From contig NZ_LBMW01000046.1 of the NCBI RefSeq assembly GCF_026168105.1, positions 1 to 57,659 on the forward strand: a stretch of DNA of 57,659 nt, given 5' to 3'. Under the pieces are notes generated by a model. That model was not told where the DNA came from. It saw only the letters and a list, made by a program, of their open reading frames with translations, and ran no database searches. The DNA comes from Streptomyces hygroscopicus. Its GTDB lineage: Bacteria > Actinomycetota > Actinomycetes > Streptomycetales > Streptomycetaceae. Position numbers and translations under genes: made by a program. Positions 14,786 to 21,524 of the stretch are shown here, in pieces (the stretch's first letter is position 1; each line of letters starts with the position of its first letter).

Positions 14786-16267
14786 ATGCCTGAACGCCGT
14801 ACCGTCGCACTCGTCACCCTTGGCTGCGCCCGTAACGAGGTGGACTCGGAGGAGCTCGCAGGCCGTTTGGAGGCGGACGGCTGGCAGCTCGTGGAGGACG
14901 CCGGGGACGCGGACGTCGCCGTCGTGAACACGTGCGGCTTCGTCGAGGCCGCGAAGAAGGACTCCGTGGACGCCCTGCTGGAGGCCAACGACCTCAAGAG
15001 CCACAGCAGAACGCAGGCCGTGGTGGCGGTGGGCTGCATGGCCGAGCGGTACGGCAAGGAGCTCGCCGAGGCCCTCCCGGAGGCCGACGGTGTGCTCGGT
15101 TTCGACGATTACGCGGACATTTCCGACCGCCTCCAGACCATCCTGTCCGGCGGTATCCACGCTTCGCACACCCCTCGCGACCGGCGCAAGCTGCTGCCGA
15201 TCAGCCCGGCGCGGCGGCAGGAGTCCGCGGCAGTCGTCGCACTGCCGGGGCACGGTCCCACCGACCTGCCGGAAGGCGTCGCTCCGGCCTCCGGCCCCCG
15301 TGCGCCCCTGCGCCGGCGGCTCGGCGGCTCGCCCGTCGCCTCGGTGAAGCTCGCCTCGGGCTGTGACCGACGCTGCTCCTTCTGCGCCATCCCGTCCTTC
15401 CGCGGCTCCTTCATCTCCCGCCGCCCCAGCGATGTGCTGAACGAGACGCGCTGGCTGGCCGAGCAGGGCGTCAGGGAGATCATGCTGGTCTCCGAGAACA
15501 ACACCTCGTACGGCAAGGACCTGGGCGACATCCGTCTCCTGGAGTCCCTGCTGCCGGAGCTCGCCGAGGTGGACGGCATCGAGCGTGTCCGCGTCAGCTA
15601 CCTTCAGCCCGCCGAGATGCGGCCCGGTCTCATCGACGTGCTGACCTCCACGCCCAAGGTCGCGCCCTACTTCGACCTGTCCTTCCAGCACTCCGCGCCC
15701 GGCGTCCTGCGCGCGATGCGGCGCTTCGGCGACACCGACCGCTTCCTGGAGCTCCTCGACACCATCCGGAGCAAGGCGCCGGAGGCCGGGGTGCGCTCCA
15801 ACTTCATCGTGGGCTTCCCCGGCGAGACCGAGGCCGACCTGGCCGAACTCGAGCGCTTCCTGAACGGTGCGCGGCTGGATGCGATCGGTGTCTTCGGCTA
15901 CTCCGACGAGGAGGGCACCGAGGCCGCGACGTACGACGACAAGCTCGACGAGGACGTCGTCGCCGAGCGTCTGGCCCATGTCTCCCGGCTGGCCGAGGAA
16001 CTGGTGTCGCAGCGCGCCGAGGAGCGCGGCGGCGAGACCGTGCACGTGCTCGTGGAGTCGGTGGACGAGGACGACGAGGAGGCGGCCGCGTACGGCCGCG
16101 CCGCGCACCAGGCGCCCGAGACGGACGGCCAGGTCCTGTTCACGAGGGGCGAAGGTCTCCGCGTCGGCCGTATGGTCGAGGCGAAGGTGGTCGGTGCGGA
16201 GGGTGTCGACCTGGTGGCCGAGCCGCTCGAGGGCTCGCTCGGGTGTCCTGAGGAGGCGGGCAGATGA
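14786..16267 (+). CDS. rimO: Ribosomal protein S12 methylthiotransferase RimO
   Basis: The 493-residue radical-SAM enzyme adds a methylthio group to the conserved aspartate of ribosomal protein S12. The UPF0004 domain has three cluster cysteines (LGCARNEVDSEE, NTCGFVEAAK, VGCMAERYG). The radical-SAM CxxxCxxC motif is CDRRCSFC (Cys193/197/200), and the C-terminus has a TRAM domain. It differs from MiaB, also in this window, by the ARNEVDSE and CDRRCSFCAIP signatures. Its stop overlaps the pgsA start (ATGA), so the two are translationally coupled. Confidence 0.92.
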   Translation: MPERRTVALVTLGCARNEVDSEELAGRLEADGWQLVEDAGDADVAVVNTCGFVEAAKKDSVDALLEANDLKSHSRTQAVVAVGCMAERYGKELAEALPEADGVLGFDDYADISDRLQTILSGGIHASHTPRDRRKLLPISPARRQESAAVVALPGHGPTDLPEGVAPASGPRAPLRRRLGGSPVASVKLASGCDRRCSFCAIPSFRGSFISRRPSDVLNETRWLAEQGVREIMLVSENNTSYGKDLGDIRLLESLLPELAEVDGIERVRVSYLQPAEMRPGLIDVLTSTPKVAPYFDLSFQHSAPGVLRAMRRFGDTDRFLELLDTIRSKAPEAGVRSNFIVGFPGETEADLAELERFLNGARLDAIGVFGYSDEEGTEAATYDDKLDEDVVAERLAHVSRLAEELVSQRAEERGGETVHVLVESVDEDDEEAAAYGRAAHQAPETDGQVLFTRGEGLRVGRMVEAKVVGAEGVDLVAEPLEGSLGCPEEAGR

Positions 16268-17082
16268 CCGGAATCCCGGCATCCGCGGCGGGCGGCTCCT
16301 CCGGCGCGCGGGGCGGGGCGTCCTCGCCGGGCGCCGCCGGCGGCGCGGGCAGGTCGGGCGCCAAGGCCGCCAAGGGACCCTCCGGCAGCCAGTCCGCCGA
16401 CTCGGTCCAGGGTCCGGATGCGCCGGGCGGCGCCGGTGCCCAGGAAGGCGCCCGGTCGGTGCGGGGCGGCAAGCTGACGGCCGCCGCGGTCAACCAGGCC
16501 AGCGTCTGGAACGTGGCCAACCTCCTGACGATGCTCCGCCTGGTCCTCGTGCCGGGCTTCGTCGCGTTGATGCTCGGCAACGGCGGTTACGACCCGGCAT
16601 GGCGCTCGCTCGCCTGGGCGGCCTTCGCCATCGCCATGATCACCGACCTGTTCGACGGCCACCTGGCGCGCACGTACAACCTCGTCACCGACTTCGGGAA
16701 GATCGCCGACCCCATCGCCGACAAGGCGATCATGGGTGCGGCGCTGATCTGTCTGTCCTGGCTCGGCGATCTGCCGTGGTGGGTGACGGGAGTCATCCTC
16801 GGCCGCGAGCTCGGGATCACCCTGCTGCGCTTCCTGGTCATCCGCTACGGCGTGATCCCGGCGAGCCGGGGCGGCAAGCTGAAGACGCTGACGCAGGGCG
16901 TGGCCGTCGGCATGTACGTCCTGCCGCTCACGGGGTGGCTTGCCACCCTGAGGTTCTGGGTGATGGCGGCCGCGATCGTGCTGACCGTCGTCACCGGCCT
17001 CGACTATGTGAGACAAGCCATTGTGCTGCGCAGGCGCGGAATCGCCGAGCGCCGGGCCACGGCTCAGGAGGCGGAGCGGTGA
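16264..17082 (+). CDS. pgsA: CDP-diacylglycerol-glycerol-3-phosphate 3-phosphatidyltransferase
   Basis: The 272-residue integral membrane enzyme makes phosphatidylglycerophosphate, the precursor of phosphatidylglycerol and cardiolipin. The CDP-alcohol phosphotransferase motif D-G-x2-A-R-x8-G-x3-D-x3-D is intact in DGHLARTYNLVTDFGKIADP (about residues 123-142) with its final Asp just after. About five to six hydrophobic segments follow a 70-residue Gly/Ala/Ser-rich N-terminal extension that is probably disordered. It overlaps rimO by 4 nt at its start and cinA by 4 nt at its end. A second CDP-alcohol transferase role cannot be excluded from motifs alone. Confidence 0.88.
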   Translation: MTGIPASAAGGSSGARGGASSPGAAGGAGRSGAKAAKGPSGSQSADSVQGPDAPGGAGAQEGARSVRGGKLTAAAVNQASVWNVANLLTMLRLVLVPGFVALMLGNGGYDPAWRSLAWAAFAIAMITDLFDGHLARTYNLVTDFGKIADPIADKAIMGAALICLSWLGDLPWWVTGVILGRELGITLLRFLVIRYGVIPASRGGKLKTLTQGVAVGMYVLPLTGWLATLRFWVMAAAIVLTVVTGLDYVRQAIVLRRRGIAERRATAQEAER

Positions 17083-17624
17083 ATCCTCTGGCCACCGAAG
17101 TGGTGCGGCTACTCACGGTGAGGGGGGAAACGCTCGCTGTCGCCGAGTCGCTGACCGGTGGCCTGGTGGCCGCGGAGATCACGGCGGCGCCCGGGGCCTC
17201 CAAGGTCTTCCGCGGTTCGGTGACCGCGTACGCCACCGATCTGAAGCGGGACGTCCTCAGGGTCGACGGCACCCTGTTGGCCGCACGCGGGGCCGTGGAT
17301 CCGCAGGTCGCGGCCCAGATGGCGGTCGGCGTGCGGAAGGCGCTGGGCGCGGACTGGGGGCTCGCGACCACCGGTGTGGCAGGCCCCGAGCCCCAGGACG
17401 GACAGCCGGTCGGCACGGTTTTCGTCGCCGTGGACGGCCCGTTCGAAGAGGTTTCCGGCGAACTTGGTGGCGGGAAAGTGGCCGCTCTGCGGTTGAACGG
17501 TGACCGTGCGGAAATCCGTATGGAGAGTGTACGGAGCGTACTCGCGCTGCTCCTTCAGGAGCTGGCAGGCGAACAGACCGGGAATGAGCGGGCACAGGAT
17601 ACGGAACAGAACGGGGGGACTTGA
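17079..17624 (+). CDS. cinA: CinA C-terminal-type nicotinamide-nucleotide amidohydrolase
   Basis: The 181-residue protein is only the C-terminal CinA domain (TLAVAESLTGGLVAAEITAAPGAS, FRGSVTAYA, LATTGVAGPEPQDGQPVGTVF). Stand-alone versions of this domain (PncC) hydrolyse NMN to nicotinate mononucleotide in pyridine nucleotide salvage. GTG start at 17079 overlaps the pgsA stop (GTGA), with GGAGG 7 nt upstream, so it is the third gene of the rimO-pgsA-cinA operon. Confidence 0.9.
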   Translation: MNPLATEVVRLLTVRGETLAVAESLTGGLVAAEITAAPGASKVFRGSVTAYATDLKRDVLRVDGTLLAARGAVDPQVAAQMAVGVRKALGADWGLATTGVAGPEPQDGQPVGTVFVAVDGPFEEVSGELGGGKVAALRLNGDRAEIRMESVRSVLALLLQELAGEQTGNERAQDTEQNGGT

Positions 17625-17733
17625 TGTTTACAGCCCTGAGTGAACACAACAGCGCTCCCCGCACGGCCGCGGCGCAAGGCGGTACGGTGGGGCGTGAAGG
17701 ATGCGGTCTCGCGGTCCGAGGAGGGAGCCACCG

Positions 17734-18111
17734 ATGATTCTGCTCCGTCGCCTGCTGGGTGACGTGCTGCGTCGGCAGCGCCAGCGCCAGGGCCGTACTC
17801 TGCGCGAAGTCTCCTCGTCCGCCCGAGTCTCGCTCGGCTATCTCTCCGAGGTGGAGCGGGGGCAGAAGGAGGCGTCCTCCGAGCTGCTCTCCGCGATCTG
17901 CGACGCGCTGGACGTACGGATGTCCGAGCTCATGCGGGAAGTGAGCGACGAGCTCGCCCTCGCCGAGCTGGCACAGTCGGCTGCGGCAACCGAGCCGGTG
18001 CCCGCACCGGTGCGTCGCCCGATGCTCAATTCCGTGTCTGTCGCCGGTGTTCCGCCGGAACGGGTCACGATCAAGGCGCCCACCGAGGCAGTGGACGTGG
18101 TCGCCGCCTGA
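17734..18111 (+). CDS. clgR: Xre-family regulator ClgR
   Basis: The 125-residue protein has a single helix-turn-helix (residues 9-65; LRRQRQRQGRTLREVSSSAR, VSLGYLSEVERGQKEASSE), matching ClgR, the activator of clpP1P2, clpC and lon in Streptomyces. It ends in Val-Val-Ala-Ala; a C-terminal Ala-Ala is the known ClpP degradation signal of ClgR, implying feedback proteolysis. ATG at 17734 follows GGAGGGAGCC. I did not find the ClgR operator (GTTCGC-N5-GCG) in the 109 bp upstream. cinA ends 109 bp earlier. Confidence 0.9.
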   Translation: MILLRRLLGDVLRRQRQRQGRTLREVSSSARVSLGYLSEVERGQKEASSELLSAICDALDVRMSELMREVSDELALAELAQSAAATEPVPAPVRRPMLNSVSVAGVPPERVTIKAPTEAVDVVAA

Positions 18112-18148
18112 GTTCACGCCCCTGGGCGGATGAGGCGGTGACGTGTGC

Positions 18149-18172
18149 GAGAAGCCCCGGCCGGGGCTTCTC
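18149..18172 (+). terminator. Palindromic stem-loop after clgR
   Basis: Two 12-nt halves, GAGAAGCCCCGG (18149-18160) and CCGGGGCTTCTC (18161-18172), form a perfect uninterrupted palindrome 37 nt after the clgR stop. It has no T tract. Confidence 0.6.
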
Positions 18173-18215
18173 CGGGGATGATTCCCGGAGGGGTGCGGCC
18201 GGGGCTCTCGCATGT

Positions 18216-18265
18216 CCCGGGCGGGGTTTCTCGCCTGTGGCCCGGGCGGGGTTTCTCGCCTGTGG
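18216..18265. repeat. 25-bp perfect tandem duplication upstream of dpsB
   Basis: The unit starting CCCGGGCGGGGTTTCTCG occurs twice without mismatch at 18216-18240 and 18241-18265, with a degenerate third copy after it. It also resembles part of the adjacent palindrome (GGGGCTTCTC). No gene covers 18112-18417. Confidence 0.9.
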
Positions 18266-18417
18266 CCGGGGCGGCTCCTGCGGCTGTGTGCCGGGCGGCC
18301 CGGCGGCCGGAAGCGGGGCCTGGCGGGTCACGGTCCCCGTTTGCCGGGTCCGTGCGCTGCGGTCATCGTGGAAGGGTCAGGGGCTCGGGGCCGTACGAAC
18401 GCTTGCGGAGGATGCCG

Positions 18418-18888
18418 ATGTACGTCGTGAAGAGCCCGCTGTCCGACGCGGACCTCAAGATCGTCTCCGAGGCGCTGCAGGGCGCCTTGGTCGACCTGCT
18501 GGACCTCTCCCTGGTGGCGAAGCAGGTGCACTGGAACGTGATCGGACCGCGCTTCCGCTCCATCCATCTGCAGCTCGACGAAGTCGTGGACAGCGCACGG
18601 CTGCACTCCGACACCGTGGCGGAACGGTCCTCGGCGCTGGGCGTGCCGCCGGACGGGCGCGCCGCGACCGTCGCCCAGGGCAGCGGCATCGGTGCCGTTC
18701 CCCAGGGCTGGGTCAAGGACACGGACGCGGTGGGCACGCTCGTATCGGCACTGGGCGCGGTGATCGTGCGCATGCGGGAGCGCGTGGAGGCGACCGCCCA
18801 GCCGGATCCGGTGAGCCAGGACATCTTCATCGGCATCACCGCCGACCTCGAGAAGCATCACTGGATGTTCCAGGCGGAGAACGGGTGA
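18418..18888 (+). CDS. dpsB: Dps-like ferritin-family DNA-binding protein (DpsB type)
   Basis: The 156-residue protein carries the Dps ferroxidase signature KQVHWNVIGPRFRSIHLQLDEVVD (about residues 36-59). His39, His51, Asp55 and downstream acidic residues are placed to form the inter-subunit iron site. Dps proteins form dodecamers that oxidise and store iron and compact DNA. Both tails are short, as recalled for S. coelicolor DpsB (SCO5756), the paralogue without long DNA-binding tails. ATG at 18418 is chosen because GGAGG ends 6 nt upstream; ATG 18412 would abut it. Confidence 0.88.
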   Translation: MYVVKSPLSDADLKIVSEALQGALVDLLDLSLVAKQVHWNVIGPRFRSIHLQLDEVVDSARLHSDTVAERSSALGVPPDGRAATVAQGSGIGAVPQGWVKDTDAVGTLVSALGAVIVRMRERVEATAQPDPVSQDIFIGITADLEKHHWMFQAENG

Positions 18889-18901
18889 GCGCGGGGCCCG
18901 A

Positions 18902-18919
18902 GGGGCGTCTGTGCGCCCC
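18902..18919 (+). terminator. Short GC hairpin after dpsB
   Basis: GGGGCG (18902-18907) and CGCCCC (18914-18919) pair around a 6-nt loop 13 nt after the dpsB stop. It is a modest, T-less terminator candidate. Confidence 0.45.
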
Positions 18920-19119
18920 GGCCGGTGGCGGCGCCACTGAGAGTGGGGGCGCCCCTGAGGGTGGGGGCTGGTTGGGTGAGGGCGTGCGCTGGGTGCGCCG
19001 TGTTCGACGGATACCGGGGGCATGCGCTGGGTTCGGTGCGCCCGTGTGCCGCTGGTGCGCCCTCCCTGGCGGTGACGTGCCGGTCTAGGGTCTGGTTCCT
19101 CGGGTTGGAGGTGACGGCC

Positions 19120-19383
19120 ATGGCGTGGCGCGCGGCGCGCTGGGGGGCGACGCTGGCGCTGGGTGCGCTGTGGTGGTGGGGGATGCTCCGACTCGTGCTG
19201 GCACCCGATGCGGGGGTGCTGGAAGGGGCGGTCGCGACCGGGGGGTGGGGACTGAGCCTGCTGCCGGTGCACTGTGTGCCGAAGGCCCGCGCCGTGGGGG
19301 CGGCCGGGTCGGACCGGTGGGCCAGGTCCTGGCTGCGGTGGCGAACCGCCAGGGGGCGCGGGAGGGGCGCGCAACCAGGGTGA
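19120..19383 (+). CDS. Small hypothetical membrane protein
   Basis: The 87-residue protein has one clear hydrophobic helix (about residues 9-25; ATLALGALWWWGMLRLVL), a second weaker one (about 38-52) and a very basic Arg/Gly C-terminus (WARSWLRWRTARGRGRGAQ). No family was recognised. The ATG is supported by GGAGGTGAC 5-10 nt upstream. It converges on the SDR gene with a shared stem-loop between them. Confidence 0.55.
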   Translation: MAWRAARWGATLALGALWWWGMLRLVLAPDAGVLEGAVATGGWGLSLLPVHCVPKARAVGAAGSDRWARSWLRWRTARGRGRGAQPG

Positions 19384-19419
19384 GGGGTGGGGACGCGGGG
19401 GAGCGAGCGGGGTCGGCAG

Positions 19420-19460
19420 GACCGTCTCCGGGGGCATTCAGGGGGTCCCCGGAGACGGTC
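19420..19460. terminator. Bidirectional stem-loop between convergent genes
   Basis: A 14-bp stem pairs 19420-19433 with 19447-19460 around a 13-nt loop. It lies between the plus-strand small membrane gene and the minus-strand SDR and can serve both. Confidence 0.75.
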
Positions 19461-19495
19461 GGCCGACCCGGCCGCGCATCACCGCGCGGGCGATG

Positions 19496-20281
19496 TCACC
19501 ACGGCATCGCCACGCCCCCGTTCGGGCGGAGGATCTGGCCGGTGGTGAAGGACGAGGCGTCGCAGGCCAGGTACAGAACCGCGTGGGCGATGTCCTCCGG
19601 CTCACCGACCCGGCCCAGCGGTGACATCCGGGCCATGAACGCCTCCGTCCGTGCCTGCGTCGGTCCGTGGCGGTCGATGTGGCGGTCGATGTGGCCGTCG
19701 GTCATGGGCGTACGCGTCCAGCCCGGCGCTACCGCGTTGACCCGGATCCCGTGCCGTCCCACCTCCGTCGCCAGGGTCTTCGTCAGCTGCACCACGGCCG
19801 CCTTCGCCGCGCCGTAGCAGAGAAGCCCCGGACCGCCGGTGTCGACGGCGCCCGAGGCCATCGTGACGATGCTGCCGTGGGTGCCGTCCGCGATCATGCG
19901 GAGGGCGGCCGCCTGACAGGCGTGGAGCACCCCCTTGAAGTTGACGGCCAGCACCCGGTCCAGGTCCTCGTCGCGCGTCTCCAGGACGGTGCTGCTGTGC
20001 ATGATCCCGGCGACGGCCGCCATCGCGTCGAGGCGCTCGCAGGAAGCGACCGCCTCTCCGAGTTGTGCCCGGTCGGTCACGTCGAGGTGGTGGGTGTGTG
20101 CCGTGCCGCCGCGGACCTTGATCAGAGCGGCCGTCTCGTGCAGGCCCTGTGCGTCACGGTCGGCGCAGTGCACGGTCGCGCCGGCCTCTGCCAGCAGCAC
20201 GGCCGAGGCGCGGCCGATGCCGCTGGCGGCCCCGGTGACGAATGCGCTGCGTCCGCTGAGGTCGTACGCCGTGACGGGCAT
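19496..20281 (-). CDS. Short-chain dehydrogenase/reductase
   Basis: The 261-residue classical SDR has the Rossmann motif TGAASGIG (residues 16-23), Asp41 after the second strand (CADRDA), LDVTD, and the catalytic Ser143, Tyr156 and Lys160 (YGAAK). The usual NNAG is altered to AVAG. The C-terminus (TGQILRPNGGVAMPW) resembles the FabG/glucose dehydrogenase type. The substrate is unknown. A small 12-bp tandem repeat encodes HIDRHIDRH in the substrate loop (about residues 197-205). It follows nei on the same strand but has its own leaderless-type promoter. Confidence 0.85.
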   Translation of the reverse strand: MPVTAYDLSGRSAFVTGAASGIGRASAVLLAEAGATVHCADRDAQGLHETAALIKVRGGTAHTHHLDVTDRAQLGEAVASCERLDAMAAVAGIMHSSTVLETRDEDLDRVLAVNFKGVLHACQAAALRMIADGTHGSIVTMASGAVDTGGPGLLCYGAAKAAVVQLTKTLATEVGRHGIRVNAVAPGWTRTPMTDGHIDRHIDRHGPTQARTEAFMARMSPLGRVGEPEDIAHAVLYLACDASSFTTGQILRPNGGVAMPW

Positions 20282-20288
20282 GACAGCG

Positions 20289-20318
20289 ACGGTACGAGCA
20301 GTTCTGACGGTCCGTCAA
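20289..20318 (-). promoter_or_regulatory. Leaderless promoter of the SDR gene
   Basis: On the minus strand, TTGACG (20318-20313) and TACCGT (20294-20289) have an 18-bp spacer and end 7 nt before the ATG at 20281. There is no Shine-Dalgarno. The -35 overlaps the nei stop codon. This is the best-formed leaderless promoter in the window. Confidence 0.7.
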
Positions 20319-21169
20319 TTGGTCGTACGGGGACGGGTACTGCGATGGTTCGCCCGCCCCGGGGCCGGAACCGGCGCGGGGGCCGGGCCCCACTGACAGG
20401 CCGGGCACCAGTAGGTGGGACGCTCACGGGAGCCGTCGCCCTGGTCGGCCACCCGGACCGGGGTACCGCAGCGCAGACAGGGGCGGGGCGCGCGCCCGTA
20501 CACGAAGAGGTTGCTTTCGCGCCGTCCCGTGGTGTTGCGCGCCGGGCGCTCGCGGTTCGCCTCGAGCAGCCGCTTGGCGAGCGCGGGGAGCCGGGCGGAC
20601 TGCTCGGCGGGGAGGTCGCCCACGGGGAGCCAGGGGGTCACCTGGAGCAGGAAGCACAGCTCGCTCTTGAAGACATTGCCGATGCCGGCCAGGTTGCGCT
20701 GGTCCAGGAGCGCCTCGCCGAGGGGGCGGGCGGGGTCGCGCAACAGGTTCTCCAGCGCCGTGGCGGGGTCCCAGTCGGGGCCCAGGAGGTCGGGACCCAG
20801 GTGGCCCACGGCTCGCTGTTCGTCGGCAGTGCGCAGCAGCTCCAGGACGGGCAGCCGGTAGCCGACCGCCGTGCGGTCGACGGTGCCGAGGATCGCCCGG
20901 ATCTGGTGGGCGGGACCGCCGCTCCAGCGCTGCCCCGCCGCGTAGATCTTCCACGCGCCGTCCATCTTCAGATGCGAGTGCAGCGTGAGCCCTCCCTCGA
21001 TGCGGGTGAGGAGGTGCTTGCCGCGCGGGGTGACGTCCAGGACGGTACGGCCGGTGAGGTCGGCCGTGGCGTACCTGGGCACCCTGAGATCCGAACGGGT
21101 CAGCACCTTGCCCGCGAGCGCCCCGTGCAGACGCTTCGCGGCTTGGTAGACGGTGTCGCCTTCGGGCAT
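20315..21169 (-). CDS. nei: Fpg/Nei family DNA glycosylase (endonuclease VIII-like)
   Basis: The 284-residue base-excision enzyme has the catalytic N-terminus Met-Pro-Glu-Gly-Asp, in which Pro2 forms the Schiff base and Glu3 assists. It has the helix-two-turn-helix segment (LLDQRNLAGIGNVFKSELCF) and a C-terminal zinc finger with CLRCG and CPAC. The glycosylase removes oxidised pyrimidines and cleaves the strand. PEGDTVY and the zinc finger sequence favour Nei over MutM. It sits 355 bp downstream of lhr on the same strand. A -10-like CACCCT lies 7 nt before the ATG and no Shine-Dalgarno is visible. Confidence 0.9.
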   Translation of the reverse strand: MPEGDTVYQAAKRLHGALAGKVLTRSDLRVPRYATADLTGRTVLDVTPRGKHLLTRIEGGLTLHSHLKMDGAWKIYAAGQRWSGGPAHQIRAILGTVDRTAVGYRLPVLELLRTADEQRAVGHLGPDLLGPDWDPATALENLLRDPARPLGEALLDQRNLAGIGNVFKSELCFLLQVTPWLPVGDLPAEQSARLPALAKRLLEANRERPARNTTGRRESNLFVYGRAPRPCLRCGTPVRVADQGDGSRERPTYWCPACQWGPAPAPVPAPGRANHRSTRPRTTN

Positions 21170-21524
21170 GGGTTCAAGGGTGGCACGCCGGGGCGGCAGG
21201 GGGCCGGGCGGGCGTGGGGACGGCGCGGGCCACCGGGCTGGTGAGCGGCGGACGCCCCGCTGGTTGGTGGCGCGGCGGGCGGAGGCACGGTGCGATGCCT
21301 GCCGCAGCGGAGTCGCGCCCACGGCGGCGGACGGCTGTGCGGGGCGTGTGCCAGGGCGCTGCGCCGACCGGTGGCCGCTTGGTGCGCGGCCCGGCAGAGA
21401 GCGCCTCGGCCGACACGGGCGTGAGCCTGTACTGCGCCGCGCACCTTCCGGAAGGCGTGTGCCGCAAGCGCATCGTCGTCGAGCCGTGCCATGGCGCGCC
21501 GTGCTGCGTCGTCGTGCCGGAGGC
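21170..21524. other. Gap between lhr and nei, no gene recognised
   Basis: Open frames exist on both strands, but their translations are Arg/Pro/Ala-rich and resemble no family, and none has a good ribosome binding site. I see no strong hairpin. Confidence 0.4.
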
